A stretch of DNA of 64,000 nt from Dastarcus helophoroides (GCA_028583605.1 CM053331.1:32156411-32220410), one strand, 5' to 3'. Counted from the first letter of the stretch, positions 44,692 through 57,740 are shown. The notes: generated by a model not told the origin, from the sequence alone. Made by a program: numbers and translations.

Positions 44692-45950
44692 GCAGATCGA
44701 AGGATAAGATTAACGCAGCACCTATTTTTACGTCATTGTAACATCCATTGTTCAGATTCCCGCTGCCTTGTTTGTAAACGTGTTGGTGGAAAAGTGATTT
44801 GGTATAAGACTGGTCTAGGTACCCAATGGACTTTTCGTCGATAAATGGAGACATCTCAAGAACCATTCGACTTTTGTCAAACCACAAAAAATGATGAACT
44901 TCCATATTTTTCGTGCACTTTACAATATTCTGAGGGGATGAATTTTCAAAAATCCTTTCTTAGTAATCCCCAACTTTTTTTTATCCTGGTATTGTCGATC
45001 TTTAACCTCGTAGTTTGAGGAGAGTTGGTTACATTTTAGTTTTTTAAATTCAATCCTAATCTCAAAAAATCAACATTTTTCAAATATTCTGAGCCTTAAT
45101 TTCAAAGTTTTTGCTTCAAATTTCGATTTTTTAGTAACTTTGGTTTCCATATTCTCAATATATCGATTTTCTGTATCCAGTTTATCAATTTTTACTTTGA
45201 GGTATAAAATTTTTCTCAAAATTTCAAAAGTAGCTTTTTTATAAATTGTAAGTTTATTTTGAGAGGGGGTTTTTTATAGATTGTTTTTTTAAAATACGAC
45301 CTTTTGCTCGAAATTTATTTCTGTGAATTGGAAATTCCTCTCGAAATTTCTCAAAAATTTGAAGTGGCAAAACATAATGTTCAACATTTTAATTCTATTT
45401 TCGTAAGTTTGGAAACCATTTTTTTATTCACTTCGCATTCTTCGCAATATCAACTTAACAACATTAAAAAAATGGTTAATGGTATAGAGAAATCCTAAAA
45501 TTTCTGTTTAAAAGTTCAAAATTATTGTTATTATTTATAAAAACTCAACCCACTTTTAATCCTATCGTTTTATTTTTCTCCTTCCAAGATATTGATTGTT
45601 AACAATGACGTATATTGTTTATTGCTTTATCCAGTTTTATAGTTTTTTCAGCTACAATTTCATTTACTTACAGATGTTTTCTCTTTTATTGAAAACTTGC
45701 TAAACGCTTGTAAATAGAGCGAATATAAATAAATAATGCGTAATGAATTAAAGAGTAATGATAAATAAATCAAAACTCCAAATAGCAAATCCATGGATAT
45801 CGATATATTATGGAACATTTCTTCACAAATGAATATCCATATTCATATTATGTTCATATCCTTGATCTGCTGTGGGATATTTAGCAACAGCTACATTATA
45901 CCTACACCAGGGTTGTCTCATCCGGCCCAGGATAATATAGAATCTGGCTC
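44692..45950. other. AT-rich DNA, partly short-motif
   Basis: 44950-45320 shows the T-rich motif. 45320-45950 is ordinary AT-rich DNA. A 79-codon minus frame (44666-44905) has no recognisable domain. No gene called. Confidence 0.5.
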
Positions 45951-46157
45951 AATGCATAAATGCATAAATATAGCTTTTTTTCAAATTTTAACATTTCTCA
46001 AAATTGAAAAATTCGTTTTTTCAGTTTTCCGACATTGTACTCGAAATTTGATTTTGTTTTTAATTTTTCAAAGAGTTTGATTAACATCAAAATGACACCT
46101 TTTACTTAAAATTTTGAGTAAAAATTTTATTTATTAAAAATGCCAAAGTTTTTTTGT

Positions 46158-46294
46158 GAAACGGACTGGTCCTCGGTTATCTTCAAAAATTGAAATACAA
46201 AACTTGTCCCCTGAAACCAAGGAAGATTAAAAAACACAACAAAAGTTGGTCTAACGCGTTTCGATAGCCAAGCTATTATCTTCAGAGAGATACT
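46158..46294 (-). repeat. Short hammerhead element, array unit 1
   Basis: The most diverged of the four array copies. In sense orientation it starts GTATCTCTCTGAAGATAATAG and ends …GACCAGTCCGT. The hammerhead core (46251-46290) keeps CTGAAGA, a GCTATC/AATAGC stem and GAAACGCG. Confidence 0.82.
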
Positions 46295-46973
46295 GAGTTT
46301 TTTAAAAATTTGAATTTTACCCAATACTTTTACTCAAAATTACCGAAATCTTAAAAAAGTTGAAATTCCCAAGAAATATTTTGTTCGAAATTAATCCTGG
46401 TTTTATTGAAACCTTGGCTGAATTTTTAGGAAATAAACAAATTGTGAAAAGAAAATCAAAAATTACACTAATTTTCATTTGTTTATCTAAATCCTGTCAT
46501 ACTAAAAATTACGTCTTTTTTTTCACAACACTCCACCTTTAAAAATATGATTTTTTCGAATTTTAAAATTTTTTTGAGATATTTTTAAAAGATTAGGATT
46601 TTTTTTAAACGCGATTTTCTAAACATTCCAAATTTTTCCCAAAATTCGTTCTTCCTCAAACATCTTTTCCCTCAAAATTAAACTTTCTCTTGAAAATGTT
46701 CACTTTTTTTCAAGGGATTTTAACCTTCTTCTCAACATATCGACGGTATTTCTCAAAAACTGTGCAATGCTCAATGCATAAATATAGCTTTTTTCCAAAT
46801 TTTAAATTTTCTCAAAATTGAAAAATACGTTTTTTCAGTTGTCTTGACATTGTACTCGAAATTTGATTTTGTTTTTAATTTTTCAAAGAGTTTGATTAAC
46901 ATCAAAATGACACTTTTTACTTAAAATTTTGAATAAAAATTTTATTTCTTAAAAATGCTAAAGTTTTTTGGCA

Positions 46974-47109
46974 GAACAGACTGGTCTTTGGTTATCTTCG
47001 AAAACTGAAATACAAAACTTGTCCCCTGAAACCAAGAAAGGTTAAAAAACACAACAAAGGTTGGTCTAACGCGTTTCGACAGCTAAGCTATCATCTTCAG
47101 AGAGATACT
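46974..47109 (-). repeat. Short hammerhead element, array unit 2
   Basis: Hammerhead core at 47066-47104. Stem II is GATAGC-TTA-GCTGTC: a U·G wobble replaces U-A relative to the 15.5-kb copy, so pairing is retained despite the sequence change. Confidence 0.85.
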
Positions 47110-47782
47110 AAAATTTTTAAAAATTTGAGTTTTATCCAATACTTTTACTGAAAATTACCGAAATCTGGAACAAGTTGAAATTCTTAAGAAATATTTTGTT
47201 CAAATTAATGCTGGTTTTATTGAAACTTTGGCTAAATATTTAGGAAATAAACAAATTGTGAAAAGAAAATCAAAAATTACGCTAATTTTCATTTGTTTAT
47301 CTAAATCTTGTCATACTAAAAATTACGTCTTTTTTTCACAAAACTCCACCTTTAAAAATATGATTTTTTCGAATTTTAAAAATTTTTTGAGATATTTCTA
47401 AAAGGTTAGGATTTTTTTTAAACGCGATTTACTAAACATTCCAAATTTTTCCCAAAATTCGTTTTTCCTCAAACATCGTTTCCCTCAAAATTAAACTTTC
47501 TCTTGAAAATGTTCACTTTTTTTCAAGGGATTTTAACCTTCTTCTCAACATATCGACGGTATTTCTCAAAAACTGTGCAATGCTCAATGCATAAATATAG
47601 CTTTTTCCCAAATTTAAAATTTTCTCAAAATTGAAAAATACGTTTTTTCAGTTGTCTTGACATTGTACTCGAAATTTGATTTTGTTTTTAATTTTTCAAA
47701 GAGTTTTGACTAACATCAAAATGACACTTTTTACTTAAAATTTTGAATAAAAATTTTATTTCTTAAAAATGCTAAAGTTTTT

Positions 47783-47921
47783 TGGCAGAACAGACTGGTC
47801 TTTGGTTATCTTCGAAAACTAAAATACAAAACTTGTCCCCTGAAACCAAGAAAGGTTAAAAAACACAACAAAGGTTGGTCTAACGCGTTTCGACAGCTAA
47901 GCTATCATCTTCAGAGAGATA
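47783..47921 (-). repeat. Short hammerhead element, array unit 3, with flanking duplication
   Basis: Flanked by CTAAAGTTTTT on both sides (47772-47782 and 47922-47932); unoccupied units (e.g. near 50620) have this sequence only once, so this is a target duplication of about 11 bp. Element length ~139 bp. Hammerhead core at 47880-47918, beginning almost at the element's sense 5' end. Confidence 0.88.
47880..47918 (-). ncRNA. Hammerhead-ribozyme-like motif (representative array copy)
   Basis: Sense: TCT-CTGAAGA-[TGATAGC TTA GCTGTC]-GAAA-CGCGTT-AGA. Helix I TCT/AGA, stem II of six pairs including one wobble, and the conserved CTGAAGA and GAAA boxes are all present. Helix III would be the palindromic ACGCGT, better suited to pairing between two molecules. 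The motif is repeated every ~813 bp in four units, so array transcripts would carry several copies. Confidence 0.6.
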
Positions 47922-48597
47922 CTAAAGTTTTTAAAAATTTGAGTTTTATCCAATACTTTTACTAAAAATTACCGAAATCTGGAGCAAGTTGAAATTCTTA
48001 AGAAATATTTTGTTCAAATTAATGCTGGTTTTATTGAAACTTTGGCTAAATATTTAGGAAATAAACAAATTGTGAAAAGAAAATCAAAAATTACGCTAAT
48101 TTTCATTTGTTTATCTAAATCCTGTCTACTAAAAATTACGTCTTTTTTTCACAAAACTTCACCTTTAAAAATATGATTTTATCGAATTTTACAAATTTTT
48201 TGAGATATTTTTAAAAGGTTAGGATTTTTTTTAAACGCGATTTACTAAACATTCCAAATTTTTCCCAAAATTCTTTTTTCCTCAAACATCGTCTCCCTCA
48301 AAATTAAACTTTCTCTTGAAAATGTTCACTTTTTTTCAAGGGATTTTAACCTTCTTCTCAACATATCGACGGTATTTCTCAAAAACTGTGCAATGATCAA
48401 TGCATAAATATAGCTTTTTTCCAAATTTTAAATTTTCTCAAAATTGAAAAATACGTTTTTTCAGTTATGTCGACATTGTACTCGAAATTTGATTTTGTTT
48501 TTAATTTTTCAAAGAGTTTGATTAACATCAAAATGACTCTTTTTACTTAAAATTTTAAATAAAACTTTTATTTCTTAAAAATGCTAAAGTTTTTTGG

Positions 48598-48738
48598 CAG
48601 AACAGACTGGTCTTTGGTTATCTTCGAAAACTAAAATACAAAACTTGTCCCCTGAAACCAAGAAAGGTTAAAAAACACAACAAAGGTTGGTCTAACGCGT
48701 TTCGACAGCTAAGCTATCATCTTCAGAGAGATACTAAA
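48598..48738 (-). repeat. Short hammerhead element, array unit 4
   Basis: Nearly identical to the unit 2 and 3 copies. Hammerhead core at 48692-48730. Confidence 0.85.
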
Positions 48739-51700
48739 TTTTTTAAAAATTTGAGTTTTATCCAATACTTTTACTAAAAATTACCGAAATCTGGAACAAG
48801 TTGAAATTCTTAAGAAATATTTTGTTCAAATTAATGCTGGTTTTATTGAAACTTTGGCTAAATATTTAGGAAATAAACAAATTGTGAAAAGAAAATCAAA
48901 AATTACGCTAATTTTCATTTGTTTATCTAAATCCTGTCTACTAAAAATTACGTCTTTTTTTCACAAAACTCCACCTTTAAAAATATGATTTTTTCGAATT
49001 TTAAAAATTTTTTGAGATATTTTTAAAAGGTTAGGATTTTTTTTAAACGCGATTTACTAAACATTCCAAATTTTTCCCAAAATTCTTTTTTCCTCAAACA
49101 TCGTCTCCCTCAAAATTAAACTTTCTCTTGAAAATGTTCACTTTTTTTCAAGGGATTTTAACCTTCTTCTCAACATATCGACGGTATTTCTCAAAAACTG
49201 TGCAATGCTCAATGCATAAATATAGCTTTTTTCCAAATTTTAAATTTTCTCAAAATTGAAAAATACGTTTTTTCAGTTATGTCGACATTGTACTCGAAAT
49301 TTGATTTTGTTTTTAATTTTTCAAAGAGTTTGATTAACATCAAAATGACTCTTTTTACTTAAAATTTTCTCAAAACAGTTGAAATTCCCAAGAAATATTT
49401 TGTTCGAAATTAATGCTGGTTTTATTGAAACTTTGGCTAAATTTATAACAAATAAACAAATTTTGAAAAGAAAATCAAAAATGACACTAATTTTCATTTG
49501 TTTATTTAAATCCCGTCATACTAAAAATAACGTTTTTCTTTTCACAGAATTCCACCTATAAAAATTTGATTTTTTCGAATTTTCAAAATTTTTTAAGATT
49601 TTTTGAAAGGTTAGGATTTTTTTTTAACGCTATTTTTTAAACATTCCAACTTTCTCCCAAAATTCGTTTTTCTTCGAAATTCGTCTCTCTCAAAATTAAA
49701 CGTTCTCTTAAAAATGTCCACTTTTTTTTCAAGAGATTTCAACCTTTCCCTCAACATTTTGAAGGTATTTTTCAAAAATCGTTCAATGCTCAATGCATAA
49801 ATGCATTAATATAGCTTTTTTCCAAATTTTAATTTTTCTCAAAATTGAAAAATCTGTTTCTTTTTTCAGTTATCCGACATTGTTCTCGAAATTTGACTTT
49901 TTTAAAAATATTTCAACGTTTTTGATTAAAATCAAAATAACACTTCTTACTTGAAATTTGGAGTAAATATTTTTTATTTCCTAAAAATGCTAGTTTTTAA
50001 GTTTTATTCAATACTTTTACTGAAAATTACCAAAACCTTGACCGAGTTGAAACTCCCAAGAAATATTTTGTTCGAAATTAATGCTGTTTTTATTGAAACT
50101 TTGGCTGAATTTTTAGGAAATATACAAATTGTTAAAAGAAAATATAAAATGGCACTAATTTTTATTTGTTTATTTAAATCCTGTCATACTAAAAATTACG
50201 TATTTTTTTACAAAACTACACCTTTAAAAGTAGGATTTTTTCTAATTTTCAAAATTTTTTAAGATTTTTTGAAAGGTTAGGATTTTTTAAAACTCGATTT
50301 CCTAAACATTTCAACTTTTTTCCAAAATTCGTTTTTCCTCGAAATTCGTCTCTCTCAACATTAAACTTTCTCTTGATTTCAACATTTCTCTCAACATTTC
50401 GACGGTATTTTTCAAAAATCGTTTAATGCTCAATGCATAAATATAGCTCTTTTCCAAATTTTAATTTTTCTAAAAATTGAAAAATATGTTTTTTTTTAGT
50501 TATCCGACATTGTACTCGAAATTTGACTTTTTTTTAATTTTTCAAAGTTTTTGATTAAAATCAAAATGACACTTTTTTCTTAAAATTTCGAGAAAAAATG
50601 TTATTTCTTAAAAATGCTAAAGTTTTTTAAAAATTTGAGTTTGATCCAATACTTTTACTGAAAATTACCGAAATCGCGTAAAAGTTGAAATTCCCAAGAA
50701 ATATTTTGTTCGAAATTAATGCTGGTTTTATTGAAACTTTGGCTGAATTTTTAACAAATAAGCAAATTGTGAAAAGAAAATCAAAAATGACACTAATTTT
50801 CAATTGTTTATTTAAATCCAGTCATACTAAAAATTACGTCTTTTTTTTCACAAAACTCCACCTTTAAAAATATGATTTTTTCGAAGTATCAAAATATTTT
50901 AAGATTTTTTGAAAGGCTAGGATTTTTTTTAAACGCGATTTTTTAAACATTCATACTTTTTTCCTAAATTCGTTTTTCCTCGAATATCGTTTCTCTTAAA
51001 ATTAAACTTTCTCTTGAAAATGTTCACTTTTTTTCTAGGGATTTTAACCTTCTTCTCAACATTTCGACCGTATTTTTCAAAAATCGTTCAATCCTCACTG
51101 CATAAATATAGCTTTTTTCCAAATTTTAATTTTTCCCAAAATTGAAAAATATGTTTTTTTCAGTTATCCGACATTGTATTCAAAATTTGACTTTTTTTTA
51201 ATTTTTCAAAGTTTTCGATTAAAATCAAAATTTCTAAAAACTAGCATTTTTAAAAATTTGAGTTTTATCCAATACTTTTACTGAAAATTACCGAAATCTC
51301 GAAAAAGTGGAAATTCCCAACAAATATATTGTTCGAAATTAATGCTGATTTTATTGAAGCTTTGGCTGAATTTTTAACAAATAAACAAATTGTGAAAAGA
51401 AAATTCAAAAATGGCATTAATTTTCGTTTGTTTATTTAAATCCTGTCATACTAAAAATTACGTCTATTTTTTCACACAACTCCACCTTTAAAAATATGAT
51501 TTTTTCGAAGTTTCAAAATTTTTTAAGATTTTTTGAAAGGTTAGGATTTTTTTTAAACGCGATTTTTTAAGCATTCTAACTTTTTTCCAAAATTCGTTTT
51601 TCCTCGAAAATCGTCTCTCAAAATTAAACTTTCTCTTGAAAATGTTTACTTTTTTTCAATGGAATTCAACTTTTCTCTCAACATTTCGACGGTATTCGAT

Positions 51701-52085
51701 GCATAAATGCATAAATATAGCTTTTTTTTCGAATTTTAACTTTTCTCAAACTTGAAAAATCTGTTTTTTTCAGTTATTCAACATTGTACTCGAAATTTAA
51801 CTTTTTTTAAAATTTTTCAAAGTTTTTAATTAAAATCAAAGTGAGACTTTTTACTTGAAATTTAGAGTAAAAATTTGATTTCTTAGAAATGCTAATTTTT
51901 TAAAAATTTGGGTTTCATCTAATACTTTTACTGAAAATTACCGAAATCGTAAAAAAGTTGAAATTCCCAAGAAATATTTTGTTCGAAATTAATGCTGAAT
52001 TTTTAGGAAATAAACAAATTGTGACAAGAAAATTAAAAATGACACTAATTTTCATTTGTTTATTTAAATCCTGTCATACTCTCGA

Positions 52086-54772
52086 ACGTAAGCGTAGCTA
52101 GAATAGGGCAGGAAAGGGCGATTGCCCCCCCCCCTGGCTTATGCAGTGAAACAAAAATTTATATTCAAGTGAGAAGACTTTCTCTAAAAAATTTTCATTC
52201 GACACATTTCGTCGTTCTTTAAGCTATTGACATTTTCTCGAAATTTCGACTTATTTCTCAAAATTCGTCTATTTTCATAAATTTCTTTCGAAATTTTAAA
52301 TTTATTCCTAAAATGCCGTTTCTTTACTCAGAATCCGATTTTAGTCAAAATTTCGAATTTTTACCCCAAAATTCATTGCTTTATTTTTCGAAATTCTACC
52401 ATTTCTCAAAATTCGTTTTTTCCGGAAGCTACGTCTTTTCTTTAAATTTTGATTTTCTGAAAATTTTGGCTTAATTTACCTTTTTCCTTAAAATTTGATC
52501 GATCTTTCGATAAAAATATTTATCTGGAAATTTTTATAATGAATTTTTAAGAAATTTTGTAAAAAGACATGAATTTCGAGAAAATTTCCCCTGGAATGGT
52601 TTATAACTGAAATATAACTTGTTTCTCAAAATTTGGATGTTTATCTCAATATTGGACATTTTCTGACTTGGGGTGGGGCAGATCAAGAGCATGTCTGAAC
52701 TCCGATTCAAGCGGTCAAGAGAAAATTCTAGAACTTACATTTTTCTCAACATTTTTTCTTTTTCCAAAATTTCTCCTTTTTCCAAAATTTCTCCTTTTTC
52801 CAAAATTTCTCCTTTTTTCAAAATTTCGACAAAATTTGACTCCCTCTGAAGAATTTCTCGTGTTTGCTATATTTCGACTTTTTTCTTAAAATTTTGTTCA
52901 TCGTTTTGTTTTTCAAGGGAAAAAAATCGAAATTTTCAGAAAAAAAACGAATTTAAAAAATCGAAACTTGGATATTTTACTCAAAATCCCTTTTTTTTTT
53001 CGCAAATTTGAAATTTTCCTAGAAACCCATCCTGTATGTTCCCGGAAATCTGAAATGTTTCGTGAAAATTCGCATCTTTTTTAAAATTTTCATTTTTTTC
53101 AAGATTCTTTTTTTTTCATAAACGCTATTTTTAAAATTGTACTTTTTCTTACACTTTAAATTTTTTCTCGAAAAATTCGATCTTTGATGCTTCATTTGGT
53201 AGTTTTTATAGAAATGTCGACTGTTTCTCAGAGATTTCATTCTTTTTAAATTCCTTTATTTTTAGAAACATCCAGTTTTTCTGAAGATTTTGATCTTTTA
53301 GAATTTGATTGTTCAGAAGTTTCTTAAAATTTGCTTTTTTCTCGATATTTAACTTTGCTAAATTCGATATTTACCTTTGCTAAAAATTTTTAATGTTTCT
53401 CTTAAAATTAGTTTAAATTCGTCTTTTTCGTAATTTCAACTTTATTCTCAAAATTCTACTTTTTGAACTTTTCTTCGAGAAATCATTTTTTCTATCAAAA
53501 TTCTGCCACTTTCCTGAATATTTGCCTTTTTTTTAAATTTTGACTTTTTCAAATTTATTTCCAGAAATTTCAACTTCATATTTCGCCTTATTTTCGAAAT
53601 GTTGACTTTTTTTCCAAAATGCGATGTTTTAGGAACCTTCTGGACTTTTTCCTCGAAATTGGCTTTTTCTTTAAATTTCAATTTTCTCGAAATTCGGCTG
53701 TTTTCTGTAAATTATATCGACGTATTATCGAAAATTAAAAATGTTGAGTAAAACATTTTTGGGTACTTTCGAGAAAAATTTCTGGTACATTCAATTTCTT
53801 TTTTGAAATTAAATATTATGTCAAAATTGGAATAAAAAAGTAAAAAGTAAAGTGTTTTTGAAAATTGTGAATTTGTTTGGAGTATTTGACTTTTGGAAAT
53901 ACTTTGTTATTTTTAGAATTTCCAGCATTTTTCGAGTTTTTCCGAAAGATTGGGTTTTTATTCAATTTTGATTTTCTAAAAAAATCCTTTCCCAAAGTAA
54001 GGTTTTTTTTTAAATTCTTTGCTTTCAGAATTAAGAATTTATTCTTCTTTCTTCTCTTAAAATTGAACTTTCATTTTATTAAAATTCGATTTTTTCGAAT
54101 TTTTTTTTTAATTTAAATTTCTGAAAATTTCATGTTTCCTAAAATTTGCATTATTTTGAAAATTTTAACTCTTACTTCAAATAGGGATGTTTTATGCTTC
54201 TGGAAATCTCCACTTACAGTGAAAAATTTTTCTCAACGTTCCAACATTTTCTGAAAATTACGTCTTTTTTTTAAAAACTCCAACTTGAAAAATATGATTT
54301 TTTCGAATTTTTTAAATTTTTTGAGATATTTCAGTGTTAGGATTTTCTTTAAACACAATTTTCTAAACATTTCAAATTTTTCCAAAAATTCGTTTTTCCT
54401 CGAAATTCATCTCGCTCAAAATTAAACTTTTCCTTGAAAATGTTCACTTTTCTTGAAAAGATATCAACCTTTTTCTCGACATTTCGACGGTATTTTTCAA
54501 AAATCTTTGTTTTTCAAAATCTTCCAAATTTCGATAGTTTTCAAAGTTTTCCGAAAGGTTCGGTCTTTATTTTAGATTCAATTCTCTGACTGTTTTCACA
54601 AAGTTCAGCTCTACTTCCAAATTTTAAAGTTAATCTGAAAATTCGATTCCTCAGTTCATGTAGTTAAATGAAAATATACATATACTCAACCGAAACGCTT
54701 TCCGGTTCTTTTTTATCAATATTTCAAAGTGATTCTTACCACTGCCCGAACGAAATCCTGCCTACGTCCATG
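52086..54772. mobile_element. 2.7-kb T-rich non-autonomous DNA element with TIRs
   Basis: Left end ACGTAAGCGTAGCTAGAAT…GGGCAGG; right end, read in reverse complement, CATGGACGTAGGCAGGAT…CGGGCAG. These align as imperfect inverted repeats. CTCTCGA occurs just outside both ends (52079-52085 and 54773-54779), a probable 7-bp target duplication. A truncated copy lies at 29703-31858. The interior has no ORF of note and consists largely of the degenerate T-rich motif. Superfamily cannot be set from this. Confidence 0.68.
52757..52830. repeat. 18-bp minisatellite, about four copies
   Basis: CTTTTTCCAAAATTTCTC repeated in tandem three times perfectly, then once as CTTTTTTCAAAATTTCG. This is a clean version of the degenerate motif seen throughout the T-rich regions. 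Confidence 0.9.
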
Positions 54773-54779
54773 CTCTCGA

Positions 54780-55084
54780 TGGTTCAAGTTGTAATTTTTA
54801 AGAAATCTCTTTCCCCAAATGTTTAGCCTGTTTAATAAAATTTCGGCACAATTTCTAAAAAAACTATTGGAAAATATCAAAATTTAGAGAAACAGAAAAT
54901 CTTGGATTTTGAGATAAAAATCAACATTTCCAGATAAAACCAAATTTCGGGAAAACGAAAGAAAAAATTCTAAAAAAAGGAATTTTAAGAAAAAAATCGA
55001 GTTTTCCAATAGAAAGTCAGGTTTGGAAAAAAAGTCGAATTTTAGGAATTAGGTTATTGACAAAATCAAGTCCAAATAAATTGC
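54780..55084. repeat. A-rich short-motif DNA
   Basis: GAAAATCTTGGATTTTGAGA-type sequence, the reverse orientation of the T-rich motif. No gene. Confidence 0.55.
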
Positions 55085-56000
55085 AATGTCGAGTGCAAAT
55101 AGAATGCAGCCTGGACTACAGTCAGGAAGCCCTCTAGGCGTGTCAATCATAGGTAGCTAAACCACCAACAGTTGAAACACAAATGGTTAGCAAAGCGGTT
55201 GCTCTCTAGGAAGGTCCCAGAAGACAAGGATTCTAATGCACAGACCACTAGGTTCGTAATAACGAACTTTGAATCTAATAAGATTCAAAGTTTAGAAACC
55301 AAAGACCGGTTTCGATCTTGTAAGAACTTTGGTTTCCAAACTTCGAATCTAACAAATGTTGAAACCAGTTTTATTTTACTTCCTTAAATGGGGCTTATTC
55401 TCAACATTAATTCTAATTCACAGACCGATAGGTTTAAACATTTATTAGATTCGAAAGACCGGTTTTGATCCTGTTTGATCTTTGGTTTTGGTGGAACGGA
55501 CTGGTTCTTGATTATTTTTAAAAATTAAAATACAAAACTTTTTCCCTGAAACCAAGAAAGATTAAAAAACACAACAAAGGTTACTCTAGCTAAGCTGTCA
55601 TATTCAAAGAGATACTCTCTCTGATCTTTCTTGGTTTCAGGGCACAAGTTTTGTATTTCAATTTTTAGATATTTGGTTTCCAAACTTCGAATCTAATAAA
55701 TGTTTAGGTTTTAGGTTTATGCATTACAGTCCTTGTATTCTGGGACCTTCCTAGAGAGCAACCGCTTTGCTAGGCATTTGTGTTTCAACTGTTGGTGGTT
55801 TAGCTACTTTCTACTTTAGCTATTTTCTTAAATGGGGCTTATTTTCGACATTGCATTCTGATTCACAGACCGATAGATTTGAACATTTATTGGATATAAA
55901 GTTTGGAAACCAAAGACCGGTTTCTATTTTGTTAGATCTTTTGTTCCAAACTTCGGATCTAATAAATGTTCAAACCTGTCTGTGCTTTAGAATACAATGT
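55085..56000. repeat. Foldback element with inverted ~85-bp arms
   Basis: Left arm 55153-55250 (GTAGCTAAACCACCAACAGT … CCCAGAAGACAAGGATTCT) and right arm 55720-55807 are inverted copies. Inside are further palindromes built from TTTGGTTTCCAAACTTCGAA / TTCGAAGTTTGGAAACC and ACCGGTTTCGATC. A degraded inverted pair of the short hammerhead element is inserted at 55493-55665. A second partial repeat of the inner part follows at 55820-56000. Related copies: 59100-59535 and 63660-63975. Confidence 0.85.
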
Positions 56001-57740
56001 CGAGGATAGGCGCCATTTAAGAAAATAAAATTTAGAACAAAATAACTATTTTTCAAGAAAACGAATTTTACAACGAATATTGATTAAGAAAAAAGGTGAC
56101 AATTAAAAAAATGGAGAATTTCTGAAAGCTGAAAATGAAAGGTTGAGTTTTAAAGAAAACAATCGAAATTTGGGGATAAATTTTTATTGTACTTTATAAA
56201 ATGCTGACCTAATTTCAAAAAAAAGTTGTAAAACCTTCAGAAAAATATAAATTTCGAGAAAAATATCAATTTTAACATAAACGTCGACATTTTCAGAAAA
56301 CGCCAAGTTTTGAGAAATATTAAGAAAGAAATTGAAATTGCAAGAGTTCATATCTTAATAAAAGATTCACGTTTTGAGAAATACGGATTTTTGCAAGTCA
56401 AATTTTAAGAAAAAAATCAAACTTTGAGAGGAAGTCGAAATTTTGAAAAAAATTGAAAGATCTTAGTTTTTTCAATTAGCCAAACTTTTTATATTTTTCG
56501 TTTTGTGTCCCTAATTTTGAATTTAAATATTTTTCCCTTAAATATTTCGAGGTTTATCGCAAAATTGTTATGTAGATTTTTCCATAAAATGTCGACATTA
56601 TACCCCAAATTTGACTTTTTTTTGATTTTTTAAAGTTATTGATTATAATTAATCAGACCCTTTAGTTGACATTTCGAGTAAAAATTTTATTTCCTAAAAA
56701 TTTTACAATTTCTTACAAAATTGATTTTTATCAAATACTTTTACTAAAAATCACCGAAATCTTAAAAAAGTTCAAATTTCTAAGAAATATTAGTTCTCTA
56801 GAAATTGACAAAAAATATTTTTTTTGAAATGAATGCGAAATTAATTTGGAGAATGGAGTAAATTTTCGAAATTTCAAGAAATCGACAATTTTAAAAGTAC
56901 TCGAATTTAGAACCAAATCTCTAAATTTCCAAAAAAGACCAAGTTTTAAAAAAAAAGACATAAAAGTTAAACTTTGAGAAAAAATAGAACTTTGGGAATA
57001 AAACTGAACTTAAAAAAAGATAAACATTAAGAATAGAAATCATTTTTGATAAAAAAAAACTTTCGAGGAAAAATCCGAGAGTAAAATTACAACAGATTAA
57101 ATTTTGAGAGAAAATCTGAAAGTTCTAGAGAATTTTTAAGCTTTCTAATAAAAAAGACGAAATTTTAAAAAAGGAAACGCATTTCAAATCGAAATTGAAT
57201 GCTTTAGAAACGAAGAATGTCAGATTTTGAGGTAAAAGTTAACATTTTCGAAAAAAAACCGAACTGTCATCAATATAATGAAGACAAAGAAAAAATTTAC
57301 CAAAGTTTCAAAAACGTCAGATTCCCATTAAAAAGTTAATCTATGCAACAAAGTAAATTTGGGAATGAAGTCAAAATTAAAAAAAAAATGGATTTTGCCA
57401 ATAAAAATTTTGGAAAGATCAATTTAAAAAGTCACATTTGCAGAAAAATCCTTAAATTTTCAAAAAAAGATCGATCTTTAAAAGATGTATACCTAATGTC
57501 TTACAGAACGTAAATTTTAAGAAAAAAAGTTGACTTTTGAGAACAGAGTTCAAAAAAGGGACAAATATTAATAAACAGGACAAAATTTCGATAAAAGACA
57601 AATTTCGAGACAAAAGTAGTTTCCAAAAACACAAAAGGTTAAATTTTGGGGAAATAATCGAAATTTTGCGAGATCCTTTTTTAATCAAATTTGGATCTAA
57701 CTCAAGAGGAAAAAAAGTCAAAATTCTGAACAAATAGTAT
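56001..57740. repeat. A-rich short-motif DNA with one T-rich island
   Basis: A-rich motif blocks at 56001-56470 and 56730-57740; T-rich at 56480-56720, where TTTTACTAAAAATCACCGAAATC (56739) echoes the array 3 unit. No gene. Confidence 0.65.

Larger units (their letters stand above)
45951..52078. repeat. Satellite array 3: four ~813-bp and four ~590-665-bp units
   Basis: TGCATAAATATAGCTTTT recurs at 45961, 46775, 47588, 48401, 49213, 49802, 50434, 51099 and 51708. The first four spacings are 812-814 bp, the later ones 589, 632, 665 and 609 bp. The length difference is a ~139-bp insertion carrying a hammerhead motif, present only in the first four units. Units 2-4 are nearly identical to one another, so they amplified recently. 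The unit body matches part of the 2.7-kb element (e.g. 54240-54510), which suggests that the array expanded from inside a copy of that element. Confidence 0.93.

Noticed and set aside
44514..44905. Minus-strand peptides with repeated LWxVDHGNVFV, vaguely like a Tudor-domain motif
   Set aside because: Only a few residues match, frames are broken between the two copies, and no other Tudor motif follows.
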